Shown piece after piece: positions 1 through 9,346 of a stretch of 64,000 nt of DNA. This DNA comes from Kurthia populi (GTDB lineage Bacteria > Bacillota > Bacilli > Bacillales_A > Planococcaceae), in contig NZ_JBHUOR010000139.1 of assembly GCF_042686175.1 (NCBI RefSeq), positions 10,989 to 74,988 of the forward strand. The letters are read 5' to 3'. The first letter of the stretch is position 1; every line of letters starts with the position of its first letter. A program made the translations under genes and the position numbers. The notes under the pieces are model-generated. The model saw nothing but the letters and a program-made list of their open reading frames with translations. It made no database searches and was not told the origin of the DNA.

Positions 1-1956
1 CACTTTTACTTCATCGCCTGCTTTTAATTCCTGTGCACGCGCATTTAGTTGGCGTTGTTTTTTCAGAACGCGATTTTCCTGTGCAGGTGTCGCATCTTCA
101 AGACGTTTTCTCGCATCAATAATTTCATGCTCCTTGACCGCTTCATTCGCACGGTGCTGCATTTTATGAAGCTCATCAATAACATCCTCTGCCTCGCGCT
201 TCGCAGCATCAACAATTTTACGCGCTTTTTCTTTTGCTTTTTTCGTTAGCTCTTCTTTTGTCGCTTCGTATTCCGCTATTTTACGGTCTAAGTCGGCACG
301 GAGCTCATTTGCTTCTGCCACAAGGCGTGCTGATTCTTCCGCATCTTTCTCTGCTTGAATACGAGACGTTTCAAGGGACGCAATCATTGATTCAACTTCA
401 TGCGTTTCTGTACCTGTATAATTTTTCGCCGTATCAATAATATGCTCGGGTAAGCCTAAGCGCTGTGAAATTTCAAAGGCATTTGAGCGCCCTGGTACCC
501 CGATTAATAAACGATACGTCGGACTTAATGTATCGACATTAAACTCCATACTCGCATTAATTACACCTGGACGATTATAGCCATATGCTTTTAATTCTGG
601 GTAGTGGGTCGTCGCCATTACACGCGCGCCGCGACCATGCACTTCGTCTAAAATCGAAATGGCAAGTGCAGCCCCTTCTTGTGGGTCTGTACCCGCACCT
701 AATTCATCAAATAACACAAGCGATTCATGGTCAAACTCATGTAAAATATCGACAATATTCACCATATGACTGGAGAATGTTGAAAGGCTTTGCTCGATTG
801 ATTGCTCATCGCCAATATCAGCAAATAGTTGCGTAAAGACAGCAAGCTCTGAGCCATCTAATGCAGGAACCGGAATCCCCGCTTGCGCCATTAAGGTACA
901 AAGACCAACCGTTTTTAGCGTAACCGTTTTACCACCTGTATTTGGACCAGTAATAACGATTGCTGTAACATCATCGCCAAACTCAATGTCATTGGCAACG
1001 GCCATATCCATATCTAGTAACGGGTGGCGCGCCTTTGTTAATTTCATATAACCGCGGTCATTCATTTTAGGCATCGTGCATTTATTCGCTTGACCGTATT
1101 TTGCCTTAGCAAGGACAACATCAATAGCACCTAAAATTTGTACGAGTATAAATAAGCTATGTGCGACTTCTTGCACTTTTGCAGATAACTCCATTAAGAT
1201 GCGATCTACTTCTGCTTTTTCTTTTACTTTTAGACCTTGAATTTCATTATTCGCCTGTACAACGGCATCTGGCTCAATGTAAAGCGTTTGACCTGATGCG
1301 GATTGGTCATGAATGACACCGCCGTAATGACTACGGTACTCCGCCTTTACAGGAATAACAAAACGGTCATTACGAATCGTAATAATTGAGTCTGACAGCA
1401 TTTTCGCTGCAGCACTACCGCGTGTTAAGCTCGCTAAACGGTCACGCACTCGGCCTTCTTGTGTACGCAGTTGTGTACGAATGCCGCGTAATGCTTGGCT
1501 CGCTGAATCCATCACTTTGGCATTATCATCAATACAGCTGTTAATTTCATGCTGTAAACCAGTTAAAATTGGTAACTCCTCTTTTTTTGCTTCAAATAAT
1601 GGAATGGCAACTTCTTCGTCTGCCACTACGGTTTCAATAAATTCGCGTAAAATACGGCTTGCGCGAATCGTGCTTGAAATCTCCATTAATTCTTTCGGAC
1701 TTAGCATCCCACCAATTTGTGCGCGGCGTGCGTGTGGACGAACATCAAAAATGCCGCCCATTGGCACACTTCCTTTTAGACGTAAAATAGATAAAGCTTC
1801 ATCCATTTCCGCTAGTAAACCTTGTACGGCTTCAAGTTCTGTTTCTGGTGCTAGTTTTGCTAATCCTTCTTGTCCAAGTGAGCATGTCGCAAAACTCGCT
1901 ACTTGCTCACGTACTTTATCAAACTCTAGTGTTTTCAATGCGCGCTCGGCGATCAT
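1..1956 (-). CDS. mutS2: Endonuclease MutS2, 3' end outside the window
   Basis: MutS2 is a MutS-family ATPase/nuclease that suppresses homologous recombination and, in Bacillus, acts in rescue of collided ribosomes. The 652 visible codons start MIAERALKTLEF after a strong AGGGGG ribosome site 8 nt upstream. A Walker A motif GPNTGGKT lies near residue 330 and a Walker B FDELGAGTDP near 415, followed by ATTHYPELK and a charged coiled coil from about residue 500. The family is about 785 aa, so the C-terminal KOW and Smr nuclease domains should lie beyond base 1. The gene begins 12 bp after polX and is probably co-transcribed with it, as in B. subtilis. Confidence 0.96.
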   Translation of the reverse strand, partial: MIAERALKTLEFDKVREQVASFATCSLGQEGLAKLAPETELEAVQGLLAEMDEALSILRLKGSVPMGGIFDVRPHARRAQIGGMLSPKELMEISSTIRASRILREFIETVVADEEVAIPLFEAKKEELPILTGLQHEINSCIDDNAKVMDSASQALRGIRTQLRTQEGRVRDRLASLTRGSAAAKMLSDSIITIRNDRFVIPVKAEYRSHYGGVIHDQSASGQTLYIEPDAVVQANNEIQGLKVKEKAEVDRILMELSAKVQEVAHSLFILVQILGAIDVVLAKAKYGQANKCTMPKMNDRGYMKLTKARHPLLDMDMAVANDIEFGDDVTAIVITGPNTGGKTVTLKTVGLCTLMAQAGIPVPALDGSELAVFTQLFADIGDEQSIEQSLSTFSSHMVNIVDILHEFDHESLVLFDELGAGTDPQEGAALAISILDEVHGRGARVMATTHYPELKAYGYNRPGVINASMEFNVDTLSPTYRLLIGVPGRSNAFEISQRLGLPEHIIDTAKNYTGTETHEVESMIASLETSRIQAEKDAEESARLVAEANELRADLDRKIAEYEATKEELTKKAKEKARKIVDAAKREAEDVIDELHKMQHRANEAVKEHEIIDARKRLEDATPAQENRVLKKQRQLNARAQELKAGDEVKV

Positions 1957-1968
1957 TCAAAACGCCCC

Positions 1969-3675
1969 CTACTTATTATTTAAAAAATCCATGAACTTCT
2001 CAAAGCTCCATGTGTTGACAATCATGTCTTTGTAAAGCCACGCTTTTTGTGCGTATTTCGTTCCAATATCCATATAACGTAGTTGTTCAATCGCATGTGC
2101 ATCGGTATTAATCGCTACGGGTACACCTGCTTTTGCAGCCATCTCTAAATGCTCAACACATAAATCAAGGCGATATGGATTTGCATTCAACTCTAAAATT
2201 TTACCATATTCTTTCGCCCATGCAATGAGTTGTGCCATATCTGGGTTGTAACCGTCACGCTGATGAATAACACGTCCTGTCGGATGCGCAATCATATCGA
2301 CATGCGGATTTTTTAGTGCAGTATGCAAACGCTCCATAATTTGCTCCTGCGGTTGTGAGAAGCTTGAGTGAATCGATGCAATAACAAAATCTAAGCTACT
2401 CATCACGTCATCACTAAAATCGAGTGAGCCATCCGGTAAAATATCCATCTCTGTACCGCGTAATAAATGAAATTCTGGATGTGCGTGATTGAAAGCATAG
2501 ATTTCTTCTTTTTGCTGTTCTAAACGTTCTGGCGTCAAGCCATTCGCCACTTTTAAATAGTGTGAATGGTCGGTAATTACCGCATAGTCATAGCCGCGCT
2601 CTATCAACGCCTCACCCATTTCGCGAACAGTATGTGCGCCGTCTGACCACGTCGTATGCATATGTAAATCACTGCGAATATCCGCAAGCGTTACGAGATG
2701 CGGAATATCGGCATGGCGTTCAAATTCTGTATGTCCGGCACGTAACGTCGGTGGTATAAACGGTAAATCGAAATGATTGAAAAATGCTTTCTCTGTCTCA
2801 AATGTTAACACAGAACCATCCGGCTGCTCGACGCCATACTCGCTAATTTTTTCATCGCGCTCTTTAGCGATTTGACGCATGCGTACATTATGTTCTTTTG
2901 AGCCTGTGAAGTGATGCAGTGCTGTTGGGTACTCCGCATCCGTCACAATACGGAAATCGGCATTCGCGGCATCATCTCCTGCTAAAATAACCGAAATTTT
3001 CGTATCACCCGCCGCTACAATTTCGGTATACGATAATGCCGCTAATAATTTGTCCTTCACGACAAGCGGCTGTGCAGAGGCAATAATAAAATCAATATCC
3101 TTGCTCGTTTCTGCTACACGTCGAAATGAACCCGCTACAGAAAAGCGCTCAATCTCTTCAATGGCCTCTAAAACAGCATTAATCTCTTTAACATTTTCCT
3201 CAAGCTGCCAAATCGGATGGCGCTCTGAACGCTGACCAAACGTTTCAAGCTCTTTTAATAGCTTTTCAACCGTTTTCTTACCAAAGCCCGCAAGTTCACC
3301 TACTTTCCCTGATTCACAAGCTGCCTTTAAGCTATCTGCCGAATCGACACCTAGCTCCTGATAAAGCTTCGCGATTTTTTTACCACCAAGACCAGGAATT
3401 TTCAGTAGTAATGGTAAGCCTGCTGGCACTTCCTCTTTTAACGAGGTCAAATCACTTGATTCACCTGTTTCTAATAAATCATGGATAACAGCGGCTGTCC
3501 CTTTACCGATACCTTTAATTTTTGTGACATCTTCTATTTCTTCGATGCTACGCGGGTCATTCTCAAGCGCAGCTGCTGCCTTACGAAAAGCAGAGATTTT
3601 AAACGGATTTTCACCCTTTAATTCTAAATACGTTGCAATCGTTTCTAATGTGTTAATAATTTTCTTTTTATTCAT
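1969..3675 (-). CDS. polX: DNA polymerase/3'-5' exonuclease PolX
   Basis: Family X polymerase for gap-filling repair, with a C-terminal PHP exonuclease domain. The N-terminal helix-hairpin-helix region (about 1-130) is followed by the polymerase core with GSFRR and the catalytic DIDF pair near residues 190-200. The PHP domain (about 330-565) keeps its metal ligands: DLHMHTTWSDG, ITDHSHY and the late NTDAH. Length is 568 aa, as for B. subtilis YshC. A start 9 nt upstream (3684) exists, but its ATG abuts the AAGGGG ribosome site, so the second ATG with 9-nt spacing is preferred. A terminator-like hairpin sits directly upstream, so expression from cvpA may be attenuated. Confidence 0.95.
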   Translation of the reverse strand: MNKKKIINTLETIATYLELKGENPFKISAFRKAAAALENDPRSIEEIEDVTKIKGIGKGTAAVIHDLLETGESSDLTSLKEEVPAGLPLLLKIPGLGGKKIAKLYQELGVDSADSLKAACESGKVGELAGFGKKTVEKLLKELETFGQRSERHPIWQLEENVKEINAVLEAIEEIERFSVAGSFRRVAETSKDIDFIIASAQPLVVKDKLLAALSYTEIVAAGDTKISVILAGDDAANADFRIVTDAEYPTALHHFTGSKEHNVRMRQIAKERDEKISEYGVEQPDGSVLTFETEKAFFNHFDLPFIPPTLRAGHTEFERHADIPHLVTLADIRSDLHMHTTWSDGAHTVREMGEALIERGYDYAVITDHSHYLKVANGLTPERLEQQKEEIYAFNHAHPEFHLLRGTEMDILPDGSLDFSDDVMSSLDFVIASIHSSFSQPQEQIMERLHTALKNPHVDMIAHPTGRVIHQRDGYNPDMAQLIAWAKEYGKILELNANPYRLDLCVEHLEMAAKAGVPVAINTDAHAIEQLRYMDIGTKYAQKAWLYKDMIVNTWSFEKFMDFLNNK

Positions 3676-3690
3676 ACTGAGCATCCCCTT

Positions 3691-3730
3691 ATTAAAAAGC
3701 GAGCGCCCACAACAGTAGGCGCCCGCTTTT
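3691..3730 (-). terminator. Intrinsic terminator/attenuator after cvpA
   Basis: Inverted repeat 3695-3707 with 3718-3730 (13 bp, one mismatch), GC-rich, followed on the minus strand by TTTTT. It lies 6 bp after the cvpA stop and ends at the polX ribosome site, so it would partly separate zapA-cvpA from polX-mutS2. Confidence 0.8.
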
Positions 3731-3735
3731 CGTTA

Positions 3736-4275
3736 TTATTTCGTATAAACGAACCACAATTGTTGGAACATTGTCGAAATGAGTGGTGTATATTTAAGTA
3801 TTAAGTTTGTTAAAATAGAACTGTCAATGAAGTTCTGAATACTTTCAATTGGTAGTAATGCCAAAATGTAAAGTAAGAAGAATAACATGAAGTACACCTG
3901 GATAAAGCCTAATAAACCACCTAGAAGACGGTTAAAGCCCCCTAGCACTGGTACGTACTGTACGAAATTGAATAGTGATGCAATAATTTTAAAAACGAAT
4001 TTGACAATAAAGAAGATCAAGACAAATGCCAAAACGTTATAAAATGTTTGCATTAAGTCTGCACCATCCATACCAAATTTCAGCGCAGTATCATCGGCAA
4101 CTGTTGGATATGGTACGTACATGACAAATTTTTCAGCTAACGATTTGTAGCCGATAAGCGCAGCAATAATCGCCGCTACTAATCCTACTAAATTAACAAG
4201 CTGATACAGTACGCCACGACCGACGCCTGTAAGAATACCTGCAATTAGTACTATAATAATGATTAAATCAATCAT
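3736..4275 (-). CDS. cvpA: CvpA family membrane protein
   Basis: Small integral membrane protein of the CvpA/colicin V production family (B. subtilis YshB); the molecular role in Firmicutes is not established. The 179 aa contain about four hydrophobic spans (residues about 1-35, 68-92, 105-140 and near the C-terminus), with the glycine-rich N-terminal IAGILTGVGRGVLYQ typical of the family. The start overlaps the end of zapA by 8 bp, which implies translational coupling. The order zapA-cvpA-polX-mutS2 matches B. subtilis and supports the call more than the sequence alone. Confidence 0.88.
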   Translation of the reverse strand: MIDLIIIIVLIAGILTGVGRGVLYQLVNLVGLVAAIIAALIGYKSLAEKFVMYVPYPTVADDTALKFGMDGADLMQTFYNVLAFVLIFFIVKFVFKIIASLFNFVQYVPVLGGFNRLLGGLLGFIQVYFMLFFLLYILALLPIESIQNFIDSSILTNLILKYTPLISTMFQQLWFVYTK

Positions 4276-4540
4276 TCACGTCATCCTTTAATTTTTTAAG
4301 TTGTGCTTCTAATTCTTCAATGCGTTGCTTGTAGTTCATCGAATCATTGACCGCATTAACTGCTGTTAGGACAGCTAACTTGGCAATATCTAAAGAAGGG
4401 CTGGCACTGCGAATACCTCGCATTTGTTCGTCGACGGTGTTTGCTACATGCCGCATATGACTCGGCGATTCCGTTCCCACCATGTTATAGGTTTGTCCAT
4501 AAATGTTTACAGAAATACGATTTAAGCGTTGCTCTGACAA
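4268..4540 (-). CDS. zapA: Cell division protein ZapA (TTG start)
   Basis: ZapA binds FtsZ and bundles protofilaments at the Z-ring. The 90-aa protein has the N-terminal beta strand VNIYGQTYNMVG, the central HMRHVANTVDEQM, DIAKLAVLTAVNAVND, and a C-terminal coiled coil IEELEAQLKKLKDD. The frame is open further upstream (to 4597), but AAAAGGAGGG sits 7 nt before a TTG at 4540, giving a length close to the 85 aa of B. subtilis ZapA; that start is chosen. It is divergent from rnhC, with about 90 bp between the starts, and overlaps cvpA downstream. Confidence 0.93.
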   Translation of the reverse strand: MSEQRLNRISVNIYGQTYNMVGTESPSHMRHVANTVDEQMRGIRSASPSLDIAKLAVLTAVNAVNDSMNYKQRIEELEAQLKKLKDDVND

Positions 4541-4631
4541 TGCCCGTTCCCTCCTTTTAAATCCTATTTCTAATAATACCATGAAATGCAATATCATGTG
4601 AATAATCTACTAAAAGAAAGGGCGAGAAATT

Positions 4632-5564
4632 ATGTCTACAATCGTTTTAAAGTTATCTGCTCAAGATCAACAAAAAGTTCATGACTACTATGATGCACAA
4701 GCTGTTCCAACAAATGCACCTGGAGCCGTCTTTATGGCGAAAACCCCGCATGCAACGATTACCTCTTATAAGTCTGGAAAAGTAATGTTCCAGGGTACGG
4801 AGGCGGAGCAAGAAGCAAATCGCTTCGGCGAATTTGAAGCACCTACTACTACGACGTCACCAAAGGGTGATAAGCTCCCAGAAAAATTCGCCAATATGAA
4901 TGTACTCGGTTCAGATGAGACAGGAACGGGTGACTATTTCGGGCCGATTACGGTAGCGGCGGCGTATGTACCTCAAGATAAAATGGCGTTACTCAAAGAA
5001 CTTGGCGTCAAAGATTCAAAAATGCTAACCGATGCTAAAATGCGTGCTATCGCCCCTGCCATCATGGAAGCCGTCCCTTACAGCGTGCTGACACTGCATA
5101 ATGATAAATACAATAAAGTAAAGGCACAGGGCTGGTCCCAAGGGAAAATCAAGGCGCTCCTACATAATCAAGCACTGCGCCATGTGTTATCAAAAATTGC
5201 GCCAACAAAGCCCGATTTTATTTTAATCGACCAATTCGAAGAGCGTGACACATATTATCGTCATATCCAAGAAGAAAAAGATATCATTCGTGATAACGTT
5301 TTATTCTCAACAAAGGCAGAACAACTGCATCTTTCTGTCGCTGCCGCATCGATTATCGCACGCTATGCTTTTCTTTCTGCGATGGACCAATTATCGGTGG
5401 AAATCGGTGTTGAGCTACCAAAAGGTGCCAGTGCGAAAGTAGACCAAGTCGCTGCAAATATCTTACTATCACAAGGTGAGGAAGCGTTACAATCCGTTAC
5501 AAAATGGCATTTCGCCAATACAACAAAAGCATCGCGTATTGCCGCGAAAAACCGTATGATTTAA
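4632..5564 (+). CDS. rnhC: Ribonuclease HIII
   Basis: RNase HIII cleaves the RNA strand of RNA-DNA hybrids. At 310 aa it has the N-terminal TBP-like substrate-binding domain (about 1-90) and a catalytic domain beginning GSDETGTGDYFGPI, where the DE pair is catalytic; further acidic residues appear in GVKDSKML and FILIDQFEE. Start ATG has GAAAGGGCG upstream. It is one of two plus-strand genes and is transcribed divergently from zapA, as in B. subtilis, where it also neighbours pheT. Here an opp operon separates it from pheT. Confidence 0.96.
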   Translation: MSTIVLKLSAQDQQKVHDYYDAQAVPTNAPGAVFMAKTPHATITSYKSGKVMFQGTEAEQEANRFGEFEAPTTTTSPKGDKLPEKFANMNVLGSDETGTGDYFGPITVAAAYVPQDKMALLKELGVKDSKMLTDAKMRAIAPAIMEAVPYSVLTLHNDKYNKVKAQGWSQGKIKALLHNQALRHVLSKIAPTKPDFILIDQFEERDTYYRHIQEEKDIIRDNVLFSTKAEQLHLSVAAASIIARYAFLSAMDQLSVEIGVELPKGASAKVDQVAANILLSQGEEALQSVTKWHFANTTKASRIAAKNRMI

Positions 5565-5569
5565 CGAAC

Positions 5570-5611
5570 AAAAAAGAGGAATGGCCCGCTATGGACCATT
5601 CCCCTTTTTTT
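5570..5611. terminator. Bidirectional terminator between rnhC and oppA
   Basis: Stem GGAATGG/CCATTCC extended by A- and T-runs on both sides (left arm 5570-5584, right arm 5596-5610). It serves rnhC on the plus strand and the opp operon on the minus strand, because the two stops converge on it. Confidence 0.9.
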
Positions 5612-5623
5612 GTGTTCTAAATC

Positions 5624-7408
5624 TTATTTTGCAGGAGCGTCTTCAGTTACTTCGATATCTTGTAATTGTGCGCCATCTACGTATTTAATATCGTAGTTTT
5701 TCACACGGTTGTTTACAGGAACGATTTCTGTACGGAAGTATGTTGGAACAGTTACTGCTTGTTCAAACATATACTCTTGCCAAGCTTTGAACGCTTCACC
5801 ACGGTGATCAGCATCTAATGATTCTTTTGAATCGATATCTGCTAATAATGTTTCTAACTCAGGCGTTGTGTAACGGCTGTAGTTAAATTGTGCATTTTTC
5901 GCATATAAGCCCATTGGTGATGGGTTTGTACCTGTACCCCATGCAGCCATAAACATGTCGATATCTTTATCATCTGCTTGTACTTTATCGTAGAAGCTGT
6001 TGAATTCGATTGGACGACCTGTTGTTAATTCAACTTTAAGACCAACATCTTTCCAGTTTTGGATATAGAATTGAACGATTTTATCATCTTTATCCGTACC
6101 AGCCATTGTTGCCATTTTGATTGTGAATTCTTTACCGTCTGGATCTTCTACAAAACCATCATCATTTTTATCTTCGTAACCAGCTTCTTTAAGAAGAGAT
6201 TTCGCTTTTTCAGCATCATAGTTAAAGCCTGTTAATGAATCATCATAGAATGACTCGAATACTGGTGGAATTAATGAGTTACCACGTGTACGTAAGCCAT
6301 CGTAGTAAGCTTTTGCTACTTCTTCGACGTTCATTGCGTAAGCAACTGCTTGACGTAATTTAACATCTTTCATTTTCGCATCTTCATTTACAACAACTTC
6401 GCCTTTTTTAGAATCCCATTTACCCATTTTGAAACCTAGGTAAGAGTAAGCTAATTCTGGGCGACCAAGAATTTGTGCGTTTTTAAGATCTTTTACATCT
6501 TCGTATTGGTTTGCTGCATAGCTTTGTAAAATATCGTGCTTACCTGCTTTCATCGCTGCTGCTGCAGAAGATGAAGGTACAACTTCGATAACGACTTTAT
6601 CTAATTTTGGTTTGCCACGGAAATAGTTTTCGTTTGCTACCATTTGAACAGACTCACCATTAACAACTTTATCAACAACGAATGCACCAAGTGTTACTGG
6701 ATTTTTACGTACTTCATCAGATTTTACTAAATCTTTTGCTTTAATGCCTTCAAGTTGGTGCTTAGGTGCTGCGTAGCCCCATAGACCGTCACCACCAGAG
6801 TAAATTGCTGGTGAAACTTTCTTAAGTGTTAACTCCATTGTGTAGTCATCCACTTTTTTAATACCGCTAATATCTTTTGCTTTACCATCGTGGTATTCTT
6901 TTGCACCCTCGATGTTTTGGAAATCAGAATCATAACGTACACCTGTGTAATCTTTGTCGGCAATAATATAGTACGGATAAATAACATCTTCGATTGTAAA
7001 TGGTTTGCCGTCAGACCATTTTACATCTTTTTTAATTGTAACAGTTGCCGTGTTTTTATCTTCATCTACTTTTAAAGATGCTAAGCCTTCATCACTAATT
7101 AAGAAGTCTTCTTTTGTATCAAAAATCGAGTTAGAAGTCCACTCCATGATTGTTGCATCATAAGCATCCTCGTATAATTCCCAGTTAAAAATCCCTTGGA
7201 ATGGTGAGTCACTTACAAGACCAACTTGTAATGTACCGCCGCTTTTTGCTTCTGCATCATTTTTCACAGTATCTGCTAACTTACTTGTGTCTACCTCTTC
7301 TTTACCACTATCTTTGCCTTTTTCACTGTCACTACCGCCGCCACAAGCTGCAAGTACTAACGTAATGATGCCGACAAGAAGTAGCATCAGCCAATTCTTT
7401 TTCTTCAT
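5624..7408 (-). CDS. oppA: Oligopeptide ABC transporter substrate-binding lipoprotein
   Basis: Extracellular peptide-binding protein of the SBP_bac_5 family. The 594-aa product starts with a lipoprotein signal: positively charged MKKKNW, a hydrophobic core and the lipobox LAAC at about 19-22, followed by a glycine/serine linker. Family landmarks are KWSDGKPFTIEDV, the region around DVKLRQAVAYAMN and a C-terminal half with an AWGTGTNPSP turn. The start has GAGGAGGAG 6 nt upstream. It is the last gene of the five-gene operon, 29 bp after oppC, and is followed by a strong terminator. Substrate size preference cannot be read from sequence. Confidence 0.93.
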   Translation of the reverse strand: MKKKNWLMLLLVGIITLVLAACGGGSDSEKGKDSGKEEVDTSKLADTVKNDAEAKSGGTLQVGLVSDSPFQGIFNWELYEDAYDATIMEWTSNSIFDTKEDFLISDEGLASLKVDEDKNTATVTIKKDVKWSDGKPFTIEDVIYPYYIIADKDYTGVRYDSDFQNIEGAKEYHDGKAKDISGIKKVDDYTMELTLKKVSPAIYSGGDGLWGYAAPKHQLEGIKAKDLVKSDEVRKNPVTLGAFVVDKVVNGESVQMVANENYFRGKPKLDKVVIEVVPSSSAAAAMKAGKHDILQSYAANQYEDVKDLKNAQILGRPELAYSYLGFKMGKWDSKKGEVVVNEDAKMKDVKLRQAVAYAMNVEEVAKAYYDGLRTRGNSLIPPVFESFYDDSLTGFNYDAEKAKSLLKEAGYEDKNDDGFVEDPDGKEFTIKMATMAGTDKDDKIVQFYIQNWKDVGLKVELTTGRPIEFNSFYDKVQADDKDIDMFMAAWGTGTNPSPMGLYAKNAQFNYSRYTTPELETLLADIDSKESLDADHRGEAFKAWQEYMFEQAVTVPTYFRTEIVPVNNRVKNYDIKYVDGAQLQDIEVTEDAPAK

Positions 7409-7437
7409 CCAATCTCCTCCTCTTTTTTCCCTCTTTG

Positions 7438-8352
7438 TTACCCCAATCTTTGTTTAGCATCTGCTGAACGTCGTAGAGCTTGTCCAATATAATTTATGCC
7501 AAGCATCAATACTAAAATCAGCAGCGATGCTGGTAACCATACCCACCACTTCTCAGCGATTACCGTTTGATTATTGGCAAAGCTGACAAGGGTTCCTAGA
7601 CTTGGTGTCGTATCTGGTAAACCAAAGCCTAAGAATGTAAGACCTGTTTCAATACCGACATTGCCGGCGAAGTTAAGCGTTAATTCGACGATTAATAATG
7701 AGCTCAAGTTTGGCATAATACCTTTGAACATAATCGCGAAGTCGCTTGTACCCATCGTTTTTGAGGCGCTAACATAATCACGTCGACTTTCCGACAATGC
7801 TTTACTGCGGACAAGCCTTGCGGTACTTACCCACATAAACGCGCTCATAATAAGAATGAATGACCATACATCATATTTTGGAATGATCGTCACGAATACG
7901 ATGATGATCATTGTAGATGGTAATGTAATGATGAAATCGATTAGACGCATAAAGAAGTTATCAATGATGCCACCGTAGTAGCCACAAATAATCCCAACTG
8001 CAACGCCCAATATACCGGTAATTACTGTAATGGCAATGGCGATAACGATAGAGTTACGCGCCCCGATAATTAATTGCCCTAAAATATCACTACCGCCTTG
8101 GTCTGCACCAAGGATGAAGCCATTTTCACCTGGCTTCGCAAATTCATCTAATAAACTAATTTTCATTAATGCTTCTTTGTCGATAAATGGTGCCCAAATA
8201 ATCGACCCTAATATAATGAATGCGACGATGATTAAAGAACCCATCGCGATTTTATCTTTTTTAAACTCACGCCAAATGACCCGAAAACCAGTCGCTGGCG
8301 TACTTTCTAACTCATGTTCAGTTAATTGTTCATTGTTAAATTGTTGTTCCAT
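7438..8352 (-). CDS. oppC: Oligopeptide ABC transporter permease OppC
   Basis: Inner permease of a peptide importer. About 304 aa with an N-terminal OppC-N segment and five to six membrane spans; the EAA loop that docks on the ATPases is seen as SKALSESRRDYVSASKTMG. Two starts are possible: a GTG at 8361 embedded in the ribosome site, or the ATG at 8352 six nt after AGAGGTG, which is chosen. It lies 30 bp downstream of oppB and pairs with it to form the transmembrane pore. Confidence 0.92.
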   Translation of the reverse strand: MEQQFNNEQLTEHELESTPATGFRVIWREFKKDKIAMGSLIIVAFIILGSIIWAPFIDKEALMKISLLDEFAKPGENGFILGADQGGSDILGQLIIGARNSIVIAIAITVITGILGVAVGIICGYYGGIIDNFFMRLIDFIITLPSTMIIIVFVTIIPKYDVWSFILIMSAFMWVSTARLVRSKALSESRRDYVSASKTMGTSDFAIMFKGIMPNLSSLLIVELTLNFAGNVGIETGLTFLGFGLPDTTPSLGTLVSFANNQTVIAEKWWVWLPASLLILVLMLGINYIGQALRRSADAKQRLG

Positions 8353-8382
8353 CGTATTCACCTCTTCTTTCGGTTTAAGTTA

Positions 8383-9345
8383 TTATTCGATACGGATTCG
8401 TGGGTCGACGATACTTAAAATAATATCTGACAATAGACTACCTAATAACGCAAGGAAGCCATATAGCATAACAAGTGCCGTAATAACACTATAGTCACGC
8501 CCCATGATTGACTGAATGAATAATTGTCCCATACCAGGGAAACCGAAAATTGTCTCGATGAATACAGAACCACCAAGAATACCTGTAATAGAGAACCCTA
8601 GAAATGCCGCAATCGGTAATAATGAGTTACGGAAAATGTGACGTGTATACACTTTATTCATCGGAATCCCTTTACTGCGAGCTGTTTTTACAAAATCCTG
8701 CGTTTGTGCGTCAATAATTTCAGAGCGTAAGTACTGAATGATACTTGTTGTCGCTAAGAATGCGTACGTAATCGCTGGTAAAATTAAGTGATACACCTTA
8801 CTCCAGAAGTACCCCCATGTACCAGGGTCCTCCCCTACAGATACAGTACCTGACGTCGGGAACCATTGTAACTGGTAGCCGAAAATATAAAGGAAAATTA
8901 GCGCTAATACGAATGTTGGAATCGCATAGCTGACAAAGCTATAAAGCACAATTGTTTTATCGCGTAATGTATTTTGATAACGACCTGCAATCACACCTAA
9001 TGGAATTGCAATTAAATACGTTAAAATAACACTTACAAGTGATAACCATAGTGTATTTAGACCACGGTCACCAATTAGTGAGGCAACACTTACTTTAAAG
9101 GTATAGCTATCCCCGAAGTCCCCGCGGAACATATTTGTTACCCAGTGCCAGTACTGTACATACCACGGATCATAGAAGCCTGCTTGCTGACGTAACTCTT
9201 CTAAACGCGCCGGATCCGTTTGTGGTGTAATTAAGCCTGTAAATGGATCCCCTGGCATAAATTTCGCCAAAATAAAAATCAACATACTCAGCACGAATAG
9301 CTGTGGAATCATAATTAAAAATCGTCTAACAACTGTTTTCCACAT
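8383..9345 (-). CDS. oppB: Oligopeptide ABC transporter permease OppB
   Basis: OppB-type permease with the characteristic N-terminus WKTVVRRFLIMIPQLF, a large extracellular loop containing GDFGDSY, and the coupling loop DFVKTARSKGIPMNKVYTRH near residue 220. About six transmembrane helices in 320 aa. The frame extends to 9372, but AAGGGGG 9 nt before the ATG at 9345 and family N-termini favour the shorter form, which begins 1 nt after the oppF stop. Tight spacing implies translational coupling within the operon. Confidence 0.93.
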   Translation of the reverse strand: MWKTVVRRFLIMIPQLFVLSMLIFILAKFMPGDPFTGLITPQTDPARLEELRQQAGFYDPWYVQYWHWVTNMFRGDFGDSYTFKVSVASLIGDRGLNTLWLSLVSVILTYLIAIPLGVIAGRYQNTLRDKTIVLYSFVSYAIPTFVLALIFLYIFGYQLQWFPTSGTVSVGEDPGTWGYFWSKVYHLILPAITYAFLATTSIIQYLRSEIIDAQTQDFVKTARSKGIPMNKVYTRHIFRNSLLPIAAFLGFSITGILGGSVFIETIFGFPGMGQLFIQSIMGRDYSVITALVMLYGFLALLGSLLSDIILSIVDPRIRIE

Positions 9346-9346
9346 A

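Noticed and set aside
1481..2035. 184-codon plus-strand frame opposite mutS2
   Set aside because: Antisense to conserved mutS2 sequence and crosses the mutS2-polX junction.
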